DNA of 31,527 nt from WYZ-LMO6 sp964509845 (GTDB lineage: Archaea > Hadarchaeota > Hadarchaeia > Hadarchaeales > WYZ-LMO6), in contig CAZDZG010000009.1 of assembly GCA_964509845.1 (NCBI GenBank), forward strand, positions 1-31,527, in the 5' to 3' direction. Positions 14,362-21,434 of the stretch are shown here, piece by piece. Below the pieces are notes generated by a model, which was not told the origin of the DNA, searched no databases, and worked only from the letters and a program-made list of their open reading frames with translations. The first letter of the stretch is position 1; the number at the start of each line of letters is the position of its first letter. Position numbers and translations under genes: made by a program.

Positions 14362-15642
14362 CTAGACCCTCTTTATCCTGACCAGGTGGGTGGCGCAGGA
14401 GATGCAGGGGTCGTAAGCCCTGGCTATGATCTCCAGTACCCTCTCCAGCTCCTTTTGGTTCCCCACCAGCTTGGGTGCCGCCACCCTGAAGTCCTTGTCC
14501 ACGTTGGCGGCGTTCATGGCGGTGGGGGTGATCACATCCGCCCACACCACCCTCCCCTTCGCATCGAAGCGGTAGGAGTGGATGAGGATCCCCCTGGGGG
14601 CCTCCACGGAGGCCGTCCCGGTTCCCGCCCTAGGCTTCACCTCCACCGGTTTTTCCTTCCTCAGCCCCAGGCTCAGCAGCTCCTCCACGTCCGAGATGCA
14701 CCTGTCCACGCTGTGCACCAGCTCGATGGCCTGGGCTAGGTTGTTGGAGATGGAGTTGGAGTAATCCAGCTTGGACTGATGCTCCTTGAAGAGCTCCTTC
14801 GCCTCCCCTTCCAGCCTCTCGCCGAAAAGCCTCAGCCTGGCCAGCGCACCCACCATGAAGGGCTTCCCCCTGTAGGAGGAGTGCTTGGCCCTAGAGTGCT
14901 TCACCGTGGTCTCCTTGATGTACTTCCTGTAATCGTGAACGTCCCAGCTGGTTCCATCGGAGGCCACGTGCCTGTGACCGAAGTATCCGAACCTCCTCCC
15001 CGGATCCAGGGCGATGAAGGTGTTCTCCGACCTGGGTGCATCGGGAAGCTCGAAGGAGGAGAAGAGCTTCACGGAGAGGAGGGCGAACTCCCTGGTCTCC
15101 TCCATGGCCTGCTTGATCCTCTTCAGATCCTCCTCCGAGGGAAGGGTGGCGAAACCACCCACCCGCTCGTTCATCCCGTGCACCTCCCTCCCCGCCAAGA
15201 TGTTGTGCACAAGGTTCCCCGCCTTTTTCAGCTGCAGGGCCCCCTTCACCTCCTTCGGGTACTTCTGGGCCATGTGCACCACGCTGGGGAAGCCAAGGAA
15301 GTCGGGAAGGGCCAGGGCGAAAACGTGGAGGGCATGGCTCTCCACCATCTCCCCGTGGATAAGGAGGTCCCTGAGGAGCTCCGTCTGCCTGGATACCTTC
15401 ACCCCGAAGGCATCCTCCACCGCCTTCACCGAGGCCATGCTGTGAGCGCAGGTGCAGATGGCGCAGATCCTCCTCATCACGTCCGGGACCTTCTCGTAGT
15501 GCATCCCCCTGATGAAGGACTCGAAGAACCTGGGTCCCTCGAAGAGGTTGAACCTCACGTCCTTTACCTGGTTCCCCTCTATCTCCACCTCTATTCCGCC
15601 TTCGCCCTCAACCCTGGCCAGCGGTTCCACCTCTATCTTCAT
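14362..15642 (-). CDS. hydA: NiFe hydrogenase large subunit, group 3b type (HydA, alpha)
   Basis: Carries the NiFe active site that splits or forms H2 in a soluble cytoplasmic enzyme. The 426-aa protein has both Ni ligand pairs: RRICAICTCAH (Cys60, Cys63) near the N-terminus and DPCISCATH (Cys413, Cys416) at the end. Only seven residues follow the final His, the short tail a maturation protease would remove. The N-terminal EVEPLARVEGEGG is also diagnostic. Last gene of the hydB-hydG-hydD-hydA operon, the order known from Pyrococcus furiosus soluble hydrogenase (sulfhydrogenase). The frame stays open after the TAG for about 76 codons, treated here as chance. No protease or hyp maturation genes lie in the window. 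Confidence 0.95.
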   Translation of the reverse strand: MKIEVEPLARVEGEGGIEVEIEGNQVKDVRFNLFEGPRFFESFIRGMHYEKVPDVMRRICAICTCAHSMASVKAVEDAFGVKVSRQTELLRDLLIHGEMVESHALHVFALALPDFLGFPSVVHMAQKYPKEVKGALQLKKAGNLVHNILAGREVHGMNERVGGFATLPSEEDLKRIKQAMEETREFALLSVKLFSSFELPDAPRSENTFIALDPGRRFGYFGHRHVASDGTSWDVHDYRKYIKETTVKHSRAKHSSYRGKPFMVGALARLRLFGERLEGEAKELFKEHQSKLDYSNSISNNLAQAIELVHSVDRCISDVEELLSLGLRKEKPVEVKPRAGTGTASVEAPRGILIHSYRFDAKGRVVWADVITPTAMNAANVDKDFRVAAPKLVGNQKELERVLEIIARAYDPCISCATHLVRIKRV

Positions 15643-16395
15643 CTACTTCACCTCCAGGATCTCGGGATAGTTGGCTGCGAACATGCGCAGCCTTGCCCTG
15701 ATGTAGTCGGGCTTGAAGCCGGCCTCCCTAAAGACCTGCAGGGCGCTCTTCACCCTGGCCTCGCCCTCTATCACTCCCCTGCAGCCTATGCAGTCCACCC
15801 CCAGGGAGGGGCACCTTGCCTTGCATCCTCCCACCGTGAGGGGTCCTAGGCAGAGCCTTCCCTCCAGCATCAGGCAACCATTTTCCCTGAGCTTGCACTC
15901 CACGCAAACCGGGTAATCCACCGCCTCGGGAAGGTCCCCCCTAAGCAGGGAAGCGGCCGCCCTCAGGAATTCCTCCTTCTCGATGGGACAGCCGGGGAGC
16001 ACGAAGTCCACCTTCACGTAGGCGGAAAGGGGCTTCGACTCATAAATCTCCCAGACCTTCTCCGACCCGTACACCTCCCTCATCTTTTCCTCCACCGTCA
16101 GGATCCCGTTGCAGCTGGCCTGCACCCCTCCCCAGGCCGCGCAGTCCCCGATGGCCACCAGCAGCTTGGCCCTCCTCCTGATCTCCTCCAGCTTCTGCTT
16201 CTGCTTGGGGGTGGTGATGGAGCCCTCCACGAAGGCCACGTCGTAGTCGCTTTCCTCCACCGCGCTGCTGGCCATCGTGAAGGATTTGAGGTCCAGCGCC
16301 CCCACCAGGTCCAGCAGTTCGTCCTCCAGGTTGAGGATCATGAGCTGGTCCCCGGCGCATCCCGTGAAGCCGAAGATTCCCACCTTGGGCTTCAT
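15643..16395 (-). CDS. hydD: NiFe hydrogenase small subunit (HydD, delta)
   Basis: Electron-transfer subunit that carries iron-sulfur clusters next to the NiFe site. The 250-aa protein starts MKPKVGIFGFTGCAGDQ, with the proximal-cluster cysteines in GFTGCAGD, VAIGDCAAWGG and VLPGCPIEK, and a Cys-rich C-terminal part (CVECKLRENGC, GGCKARCPSLGVDCIGCRG) for the other clusters. No twin-arginine signal peptide is present, so the enzyme is cytoplasmic. ATG 16395 overlaps the stop of hydG by 4 nt, and its own stop touches the hydA start. Confidence 0.95.
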   Translation of the reverse strand: MKPKVGIFGFTGCAGDQLMILNLEDELLDLVGALDLKSFTMASSAVEESDYDVAFVEGSITTPKQKQKLEEIRRRAKLLVAIGDCAAWGGVQASCNGILTVEEKMREVYGSEKVWEIYESKPLSAYVKVDFVLPGCPIEKEEFLRAAASLLRGDLPEAVDYPVCVECKLRENGCLMLEGRLCLGPLTVGGCKARCPSLGVDCIGCRGVIEGEARVKSALQVFREAGFKPDYIRARLRMFAANYPEILEVK

Positions 16396-17231
16396 CCTAT
16401 CAACCCCTTTAGCTGCAGGGCGTCAACACCCGTGAAGACGGGTCCGTCCTTGCACACGTACCGCATGGAGGTACCCGCCCCCACCACGCAGTGCCTGCAC
16501 TTCCCTATCCCGCACTTCATCCTCCTCTCCATGGTCATATAGATTCTCTCGGGGGGGAAGTTCCTGTCCATCAGCTCCTTGAACACGAAGCGGTACATCA
16601 CGGGAGGGCCGCAGACCACCGCGTAGGCCTCCGGGTTCAGGTCCACCATCCCGAAGAGCTTGGTCACCACCCCTTCGCAGACTCGCTCCGGATATTTTTC
16701 CTTCAGCTTCTTGCAGACCTCGTCCTCCTTCTCGTAGGATAGGTAGACCCTGCATTCCTTGGAGTCCATGAGCTTTGTGATCTCACCCTTGAAGAGCATC
16801 AGGGTGTAGTCCCTTATGCCGTAGAGGAGGATCAGCTCCCCGTAATCCTTCCGGTTATCCAGCGCGTACTGGAGCACCGCCCGGAGGGGGGCCATTCCCA
16901 GGCCCCCGGAGACCAGGATGAGGTCCGATCCCTTCATCTCCTCCATGGGGAAGCCGTTCCCGTAGGGTCCCCTTATTCCCACCTTGGCCCCGGGGGAAAG
17001 ACGGTGCAGGGCCCCCGTCACCCTCCCCACCCTCCTCACGCAGATCTCCAGGGGTTTTCTCGTGGGGGAGGAGCAGATGGAGATGGGGGCTTCCCCCACC
17101 CCGGCCACGCTGACCTCCAGGAATTGGCCCGGGCGATGATTCAGGTTGACATCCAGCTGGAAGAGCTTTTCTATGGGGGTCTGCTCCTCCACCCTCAGCA
17201 CCCTGGCCTGCCTGGGAAGGAGCTCGTTCAC
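16392..17231 (-). CDS. hydG: Hydrogenase FAD/NAD(P)-binding subunit (HydG, gamma)
   Basis: Passes electrons between the hydrogenase clusters and NAD(P). The 279-aa protein is of the ferredoxin-NADP reductase type: FAD-binding HRPGQFLEVSVAGVGEAPISI at about residues 32-52, nucleotide-binding LVSGGLGMAPLRAVLQYA near residue 107, and a C-terminal [2Fe-2S] site with Cys240, Cys245, Cys248 and Cys260 (CGIGKCRHC...C). This layout resembles the dihydroorotate dehydrogenase electron-transfer subunit, but the operon makes hydrogenase gamma certain. GTG 17231 overlaps the hydB stop by 4 nt. Confidence 0.93.
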   Translation of the reverse strand: MNELLPRQARVLRVEEQTPIEKLFQLDVNLNHRPGQFLEVSVAGVGEAPISICSSPTRKPLEICVRRVGRVTGALHRLSPGAKVGIRGPYGNGFPMEEMKGSDLILVSGGLGMAPLRAVLQYALDNRKDYGELILLYGIRDYTLMLFKGEITKLMDSKECRVYLSYEKEDEVCKKLKEKYPERVCEGVVTKLFGMVDLNPEAYAVVCGPPVMYRFVFKELMDRNFPPERIYMTMERRMKCGIGKCRHCVVGAGTSMRYVCKDGPVFTGVDALQLKGLIG

Positions 17232-18214
17232 CTGGCCTCACCCCTTACCGCCGAAAGCATCTCCACGAAGTCTATTCCGGCGGGGCAGTAAACGGTGCAC
17301 CTCCCGCACCCCACGCACCTCACCTCCTCCCCCACCTTGCAGCTCAGCCTGTTGATGGTCCTCTCCACCACCGTGGGCCTGAAGTTGAGCCCTCCCGCCA
17401 CCAGCGCGTGCCTCTTCAGCATGCAGGAATCCCACCTGCGCACCCTGCTTCCCCTCCTCACGTCCAGCGTCAGCACATCGGAGACATCGTAGCACTGGCA
17501 GGTGGGACAGACCAGGTTACAGGTGCCGCAGGCCAGACACCTGGCGCTCACCTCCTCCCATCCTTCCTTCTCCTCCGTTTCGATCAGGTCCCCCATTCCT
17601 GCCAGGTTGATCCTCCTTCTGATCCTCGCCCTTCTCCTCTCCTCCATCCTCTCCGCCTGTTCCACCTCCTCCCTCCCCGCCTCCTGGAAGTATCCCTCCC
17701 TGGAGATCCGGTAGCCCTTTCCGCTACCCACCCTCACCAGGTACTCCCTCCCCAGGTCGTGAAGGAAGAGATCGAAGCCGGTGGTGGCGTAGGCACTCCC
17801 CACGGAGGTGCAGAAGCAATACTTATCGGGAACACAGCTTATCCCTACCACCAGGGTGTTCTCCCTCCTCCTAGCGTAGTACTCGTCCCGGGGAGGATCC
17901 AGGAAGACCCTGTCGAGCTTCAAGAGGCCGTTCACGTCGCAGTGATGAATTCCGAAGAGGACCGCCTTCCTCTCCTCAAAGCTCTCCTCGTACTCCTCCC
18001 CCTCATACCTGAGGATCTCCTCCTCTGGGGGAAGGAAGAGCTTCTTGGGAGGGAGGAGGGTTCGGGTGTATTCCAGCTCCACCTCCTTGAGATCTCCCAC
18101 CCTCCGGAAAACCACCTTTCCTTGCTCAGCCACCGGAGCATAGACCTCGCCATAGTTCCTCAGGCTTTGGAAGAGCTTGGGGAGGTCCGCTTTGGCCAGC
18201 CTGGCATACCTCAT
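17228..18214 (-). CDS. hydB: Hydrogenase iron-sulfur subunit (HydB, beta)
   Basis: Electron-relay subunit of the soluble hydrogenase, homologous to the anaerobic sulfite reductase A subunit. The 328-aa protein has an N-terminal domain with conserved HHCDVNGLLKLDRVF (about residues 90-104) and YCFCTSVGSAYATTGFDLFL, then two [4Fe-4S] motifs: CLACGTCNLVCPTCQC (Cys226-Cys241) and CVGCGRCTVYCPAG (Cys300-Cys310). First gene of the operon, with a TATA-like box 26-34 nt upstream of ATG 18214 in the short gap after the MaoC gene, so the hydrogenase can be transcribed apart from the SDR-MaoC pair. Confidence 0.94.
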   Translation of the reverse strand: MRYARLAKADLPKLFQSLRNYGEVYAPVAEQGKVVFRRVGDLKEVELEYTRTLLPPKKLFLPPEEEILRYEGEEYEESFEERKAVLFGIHHCDVNGLLKLDRVFLDPPRDEYYARRRENTLVVGISCVPDKYCFCTSVGSAYATTGFDLFLHDLGREYLVRVGSGKGYRISREGYFQEAGREEVEQAERMEERRRARIRRRINLAGMGDLIETEEKEGWEEVSARCLACGTCNLVCPTCQCYDVSDVLTLDVRRGSRVRRWDSCMLKRHALVAGGLNFRPTVVERTINRLSCKVGEEVRCVGCGRCTVYCPAGIDFVEMLSAVRGEAR

Positions 18215-18239
18215 TGAATCTTTTCTTTTTCAGCCCCCA

Positions 18240-18248
18240 CTTAAAAAG
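18240..18248 (-). promoter_or_regulatory. TATA-like box of the hydrogenase operon
   Basis: CTTTTTAAG on the minus strand, 26-34 nt ahead of the hydB ATG, preceded by a purine-rich GGAAAG that could be a TFB-recognition element. The 43-bp spacer it sits in has no room for other elements, and hydB has no clear ribosome-binding site, which fits a leaderless transcript. Confidence 0.55.
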
Positions 18249-18257
18249 CTTTCCGTG

Positions 18258-19076
18258 CTACCTGAGGTCCACGGAGCCAGAGAGGGCCACGCCCCTCTCC
18301 GTGCTCACCCTGAGAAGGTAGCCACCCTCCCTCTTCCATCCCTCCACCCTGAGGAGGTCTCCAGGAAAGACCACCCCCGAGAACCTGGCCCTGAGGGCGG
18401 CCATCCTCTCCGGCTCGTTTCCGCACAGCTTCCGGAGCAGGAGCCTGCCCACCACCCCGAAGGTGCAGAGACCATGCAGGATGGGCCTCTCAAAACCCGC
18501 CAGCCTGGCGAACTCCGGATCCACGTGGAGGGGGTTCAGATCCCCCGAGAGCCTGTAAATCAGGTTCAGGTTCCTGCCCACCTCCACTTCCTCTGAAAAG
18601 TCGGGGAGGGCGGTCGGGAACTCATCCTTGTAGCTGGGGCCCCTATCCCCCCCGAAGCCTCCCTCCCCCACGAAAAGCAGGTTGGCCGTGTTGTCGAAGA
18701 GGGGACGACCCTCCCCGTCCCTGCTCTTCATCTCCACCACGGCCAGGGCGTGCTTTCCCTTATCATACAGGGCCGCTATCCTTCCCGTGGTGTACACCTT
18801 TCCCTCGGTGGGAAGAGGACGGTGGAGGACCAGCTCGTGGCCGGCATGGAGCAACCTGGTCAGATCTCCCTCCAAGGTTTCCAGGGCCCAGAAGAGGAGC
18901 GGATAGCAGGGAAGGACGGCGAAGGTGGGGTAAACCTTCAGTCTTCCCTCATAGACGAAGTCCAGGTCCTCGTTTCCCGCCCCTATCCCCAGGGCATAGA
19001 GGATGACATCCCTCCATGAGTAGGAGAACTCGATCGGACCCGTCTGCCTGCCCACCGCCTCCAGCTTCAGGGGCAT
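18258..19076 (-). CDS. MaoC-like (R)-specific enoyl-CoA hydratase
   Basis: Adds water to trans-2-enoyl-CoA to give (R)-3-hydroxyacyl-CoA. The 272-aa protein is a double hot-dog hydratase. The C-terminal repeat carries the hydratase-2 motif, LSGDLNPLHVDPEFARLAGF followed by ERPILHGLCTFG, with the catalytic Asp and His. The N-terminal repeat (FSYSWRDVILYALGIGAG, VLPCYPLLFWALE) matches the inactive half in the eukaryotic MFE-2 hydratase. I place the start at ATG 19076, 2 nt after the SDR stop; the longer frame upstream only overlaps the SDR gene. Together the two genes reproduce the dehydrogenase and hydratase parts of MFE-2 as separate proteins. Confidence 0.88.
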   Translation of the reverse strand: MPLKLEAVGRQTGPIEFSYSWRDVILYALGIGAGNEDLDFVYEGRLKVYPTFAVLPCYPLLFWALETLEGDLTRLLHAGHELVLHRPLPTEGKVYTTGRIAALYDKGKHALAVVEMKSRDGEGRPLFDNTANLLFVGEGGFGGDRGPSYKDEFPTALPDFSEEVEVGRNLNLIYRLSGDLNPLHVDPEFARLAGFERPILHGLCTFGVVGRLLLRKLCGNEPERMAALRARFSGVVFPGDLLRVEGWKREGGYLLRVSTERGVALSGSVDLR

Positions 19077-19078
19077 GA

Positions 19079-20020
19079 TCAGAAGAGGCCGAGCTCCGCC
19101 AGCAGGGAGGAAAGGTCCTGGGGTGGGGGTACCTTTTCCACCAGGCCGGGCAGGACCTCGGCGAGCTCCTCCGCCGTCCACCTTCCCTGTTTGGAGACCT
19201 TTTGAGCGGTCCTCCACCCCTCCAGCAGCCAGACCGTCCCCCCCACCAGCCTTATCACCCTCCCGGTGATGCCGGAGGCGCGGTCCGAGGCCAGGAAAGC
19301 CACCAAGGGGGCCACGTTTTCCGGTGCCAGGGGATCGAAGCCAAAGCGCCTCTCCATCTCTTCAGGGGTTCCCATGAGGGGGGCCAGGGAGGGCGTGGCA
19401 TCCGTGGTCAGCCTGGTCCTGGCCAAGGGGACGATCACGTTGCTGGTTACCCCATACTTCTGCATCTCCTTGGCCACGATCAGGGTGAAGGCCACTATCC
19501 CGGCCTTGGCGGCACCGTAGTTGCTCTGGCCGGGGTTGTAAAGCAGCCCCGCATCCGAGGACGTGTTGATGATCCTACCGGAAACGGGTCTTCCAGCCTT
19601 ATGCTCCGCCCTCCAGTAGGCGCAGGCATGCCTGGTGCAGTTGAAGGTGCCCTTCAGATGGACATCCATCACCAGGTCCCAGTCCTCCTCCGTCATGTTG
19701 AAGATCATCCTGTCCCTCAGGATTCCGGCATTGTTCACCAGGATATCCAGCCTTCCAAAGCTCTCCACCGCCTTCTCCACTATCCTTCTCGCCCCTTCGA
19801 AGTCCGCAACGCTCTCATAGCTGGGAACCGCCTCCCCACCCATCCTCCTTATCTCCTCCACCACCTGATCCGCCGGCCCTTGGTGCTGTCCCTTCCCGTC
19901 GAACCCCCCACCCACATCGTTGACCACCACCTTCGCCCCATGCCTGGCGAGTTCCAGCGCCTCCGCCCTTCCCAATCCCCTTCCCGCCCCCGTCACGATG
20001 GCCACCTTGCCCTCCAGCAT
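19079..20020 (-). CDS. SDR dehydrogenase, MFE-2-like (R)-3-hydroxyacyl-CoA dehydrogenase
   Basis: Oxidises (R)-3-hydroxyacyl-CoA, or runs in reverse, with NAD(P). The 313-aa short-chain dehydrogenase has VAIVTGAGRGLGRAEALELA for cofactor binding, NDVGGGFDGKG typical of the MFE-2 branch, LVNNAGILRD, and the catalytic Ser-Tyr-Lys in NTSSDAGLLYNPGQSNYGAAKAG. A C-terminal tail of about 50 residues goes beyond a classical SDR. The ATG at 20020 is preferred to one at 20026 because GGTGGGAGG stands at a proper 6-nt spacing. Co-transcribed with the MaoC hydratase. The pair is likely for fatty acyl-CoA turnover, in which direction is unknown. Confidence 0.87.
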   Translation of the reverse strand: MLEGKVAIVTGAGRGLGRAEALELARHGAKVVVNDVGGGFDGKGQHQGPADQVVEEIRRMGGEAVPSYESVADFEGARRIVEKAVESFGRLDILVNNAGILRDRMIFNMTEEDWDLVMDVHLKGTFNCTRHACAYWRAEHKAGRPVSGRIINTSSDAGLLYNPGQSNYGAAKAGIVAFTLIVAKEMQKYGVTSNVIVPLARTRLTTDATPSLAPLMGTPEEMERRFGFDPLAPENVAPLVAFLASDRASGITGRVIRLVGGTVWLLEGWRTAQKVSKQGRWTAEELAEVLPGLVEKVPPPQDLSSLLAELGLF

Positions 20021-20054
20021 TCTCATCCTCCCACCTTCTCAGCTGGGCCTGAAG

Positions 20055-20065
20055 CCTTAAAAAGG
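20055..20065 (-). promoter_or_regulatory. TATA-like box of the SDR-MaoC operon
   Basis: CCTTTTTAAGG on the minus strand, 35-45 nt before ATG 20020, allowing a leader of roughly 10-15 nt that would include the strong GGTGGGAGG ribosome-binding site. It lies between the SDR gene and the tRNA-Lys 3' end, and its T-run could also end tRNA transcription. Confidence 0.45.
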
Positions 20066-20071
20066 TTGGAA

Positions 20072-20209
20072 TGGCGGGCCCGGTGGGATTTGAACCCACG
20101 ACCGTCCGGTTTCTCCCGGCTTAAGAGCTTCATCCGGTCCGGTCCTTCCCGGACCGACGGATGCTCCACCAGACTGAGCTTCCCGGCAGCTCCCGCTGCT
20201 TACGGGCCC
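20072..20209 (-). tRNA. tRNA-Lys (anticodon CTT) with apparently three introns, CCA encoded
   Basis: Read leftward: acceptor GGGCCCG pairs perfectly with CGGGCCC, discriminator G73 and an encoded CCA at 20074-20072. T-arm GTGGG-TTCAAAT-CCCAC and D-arm GCTC-AGTCTGGTG-GAGC are intact. A lysine anticodon loop CTCTTAA lies at 20127-20121. A normal 74-nt cloverleaf with anticodon stem TCCGG/CCGGA is obtained only if three inserts are removed: 21 nt at 20180-20200 (after position 9), 29 nt at 20129-20157 (within the anticodon stem, 30/31) and 11 nt at 20111-20121 (about the canonical 37/38). Inserts 1 and 2 fold into GC-rich hairpins. Boundaries are inferred from the mature fold; I could not draw a canonical bulge-helix-bulge at every junction. 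Confidence 0.75.
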
Positions 20210-20236
20210 GGGCCCAATAGACTTCCCTCCCCCTTT

Positions 20237-20245
20237 CTTAAAAAC
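20237..20245 (-). promoter_or_regulatory. TATA-like box for tRNA-Lys
   Basis: GTTTTTAAG on the minus strand, 28-36 nt ahead of the tRNA 5' end at 20209, the same distance as for tRNA-Ala. It lies just after the archaemetzincin stop, so its T5 run may also serve as a weak terminator for that gene. Confidence 0.6.
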
Positions 20246-20250
20246 TTACC

Positions 20251-20757
20251 CTAGAGGAGCTCCTCCAGCCTCCCGGAGCAGCTCGGGCAGAAATCCTCCC
20301 CTTTGGCATCCACCTCCAGGATGGAGTTGGAGAAGCTCATCACGCACCTCCCCCTGCAGTGCCCCAGCCCTAGCGTGTGCCCCACCTCATGGACGGCTTC
20401 CTTCACCAGCCTTTCAAGGAGAAGGTCCTTCTTCCCCCCGAAGCCGGGGTCGAGCCTATGCAGGGAAACCACCGCCCCCCTCCCCGGACACTGGGCCAGG
20501 CCGAAGACGAAGTTCAGGCCGGGAACATACAGGTCCACCTCGGTCACGGCCAAGAACCTTCCGGAACATCCCCTCAGCACCTCCTCCAGGAGAATGGAAG
20601 CCTCGTACTGCCCCCTCTCCCCTCGATAGGCTCTCCCCGGCACCTCTAGCGGGGGGTGGGGGACCACCCTAACCTTCCCCCGAAAGGGTTTCCTCAGCCT
20701 CTGCCCGAGTTCCGCGGAAACCCAGGGAGGGAGCTTCCCCACCGGAACCAGCTTCAC
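20251..20757 (-). CDS. amzA: Archaemetzincin, zinc metalloprotease
   Basis: A 168-aa predicted peptidase of the archaemetzincin family. It carries the full signature HEVGHTLGLGHCRGRCVM (His123, Glu124, His127, His133, with Cys134 and Cys138) and the closing FCPSC pair (Cys157, Cys160) that binds a second, structural zinc. VTEVDLYVPGLNFVFGLAQ in the middle is also typical. No signal peptide, so cytoplasmic. Its physiological substrate is not known in any organism. The GTG start at 20757 gives the family N-terminus KLVPVGKLP. The region upstream is unusually rich in repeats. Confidence 0.94.
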   Translation of the reverse strand: MKLVPVGKLPPWVSAELGQRLRKPFRGKVRVVPHPPLEVPGRAYRGERGQYEASILLEEVLRGCSGRFLAVTEVDLYVPGLNFVFGLAQCPGRGAVVSLHRLDPGFGGKKDLLLERLVKEAVHEVGHTLGLGHCRGRCVMSFSNSILEVDAKGEDFCPSCSGRLEELL

Positions 20758-20845
20758 CTGCAGGACGGACAGGGTATCCTTTTTCCCTTTTTCTTCCAGG
20801 AAAAAGGGCTTATCCTTTTTCTATGGGGATCCCCTTTTTTCCTGG
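20758..20845. promoter_or_regulatory. Repeat-rich divergent control region
   Basis: This 88-bp spacer between divergent amzA and the unknown gene at 20846 holds a perfect 9-bp inverted repeat CCCTTTTTC/GAAAAAGGG (20785-20793 and 20800-20808), an 11-bp direct repeat TATCCTTTTTC (20775-20785 and 20811-20821) and the 10-bp palindrome GGGGATCCCC (20825-20834). The second direct repeat lies 25-35 nt ahead of the rightward ATG, where a TATA box is expected. The symmetry suggests an operator region. Confidence 0.5.
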
Positions 20846-21409
20846 ATGGGACTGGAGGTCCTGCTGCTCCTGAAGGGGAGGTATGAACCCGAGGAGCTGG
20901 GGCTCCCCGACACCATGGTCTGTAACCAGAGGGAGGAGGACACCCTCATCGTCCCGTTTCCCCTGCGCTCCCCCAGATACTACCCCTGCCACAGCCCTCC
21001 GCTGGAGTACCGGGTGCCCGAGGGACTGCGGGGAAGAAAGTTCGAGGTGATCCTGAGCGACTGGGAGAGCGGGTGCCTGGAGCAAGGAAGGGCGGTGATC
21101 ATCTGCGGGAGGAACGGGGAAAGGCTGAGGCCCGAGTACGTGAGGAGGGATCCCCTCCCCTGCCAAGAGAATGGGCTCTTCTACACCAAAGGCCACGTGA
21201 GGATCACGGCCCTTTCCTCCGGGGAGCTGCTGGTGGAGGACCTCCTTCCCCTCCTGGAAGGGGAGGGGATCAGGGTGAGCAGGGAAAGGCTCTGGAAGGG
21301 GAGGCTCCCCCTGCCGGAGAGGCTGGAAAAGCTGGAAGGGGCGGCGAAGGCGGCTCTGGAAAAAGTCCGATGCCCCGGCTGCCGGGAGCTGCACTACGCC
21401 ATAAGGTAA
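20846..21409 (+). CDS. Unknown Cys-containing protein beside corrinoid protein gene
   Basis: A 187-aa protein that I do not recognise. It begins MGLEVLLLLKGRYEPEELG, then has scattered cysteines (TMVCNQRE, YYPCHSPPLEY, SGCLEQG, VIICGRNGE, PLPCQENG) and ends with a CxxC in KVRCPGCRELHYAIR. The beta-rich first 120 residues are followed by a helical segment at about 150-178. The cysteine number suggests metal or cluster binding, but this is inference. No ribosome-binding site precedes the ATG, which fits a leaderless transcript. It lies 25 bp ahead of the corrinoid protein gene on the same strand; a TATA-like TAAAATAT in that gap may give the next gene its own start. Confidence 0.75.
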   Translation: MGLEVLLLLKGRYEPEELGLPDTMVCNQREEDTLIVPFPLRSPRYYPCHSPPLEYRVPEGLRGRKFEVILSDWESGCLEQGRAVIICGRNGERLRPEYVRRDPLPCQENGLFYTKGHVRITALSSGELLVEDLLPLLEGEGIRVSRERLWKGRLPLPERLEKLEGAAKAALEKVRCPGCRELHYAIR

Positions 21410-21414
21410 AATAT
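21407..21414 (+). promoter_or_regulatory. TATA-like box ahead of the corrinoid protein gene
   Basis: TAAAATAT overlaps the stop codon of the unknown gene and lies 21-28 nt before the ATG at 21435. It may give the corrinoid and DUF166 genes independent expression. Confidence 0.35.
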
Positions 21415-21434
21415 CCCTTCCCTTAGGTTTTTGG

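Noticed and set aside
14134..14364. The hydA frame continues open for about 76 codons past its TAG, suggesting stop read-through (for example pyrrolysine).
   Set aside because: HydA is complete at DPCISCATH plus a normal short tail, and TAG ends several other genes here (pantoate kinase, thiolase, hydD, MaoC, DUF166), so TAG is an ordinary stop. A 76-codon opening by chance is not very unlikely.
16392..17231. The FAD subunit as dihydroorotate dehydrogenase electron-transfer protein PyrK.
   Set aside because: Similar fold and 2Fe-2S site, but it overlaps hydB and hydD in a complete group 3b hydrogenase operon and no pyrD is present.
20128..20166. Alternative reading of the intron-rich tRNA as tRNA-Pro(CGG) with stem CATCC/GGATG.
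   Set aside because: It would leave a variable region of about 30 nt and break the D-arm/anticodon-stem spacing, while the lysine reading gives a standard fold, G73 and the classic CTCTTAA loop.
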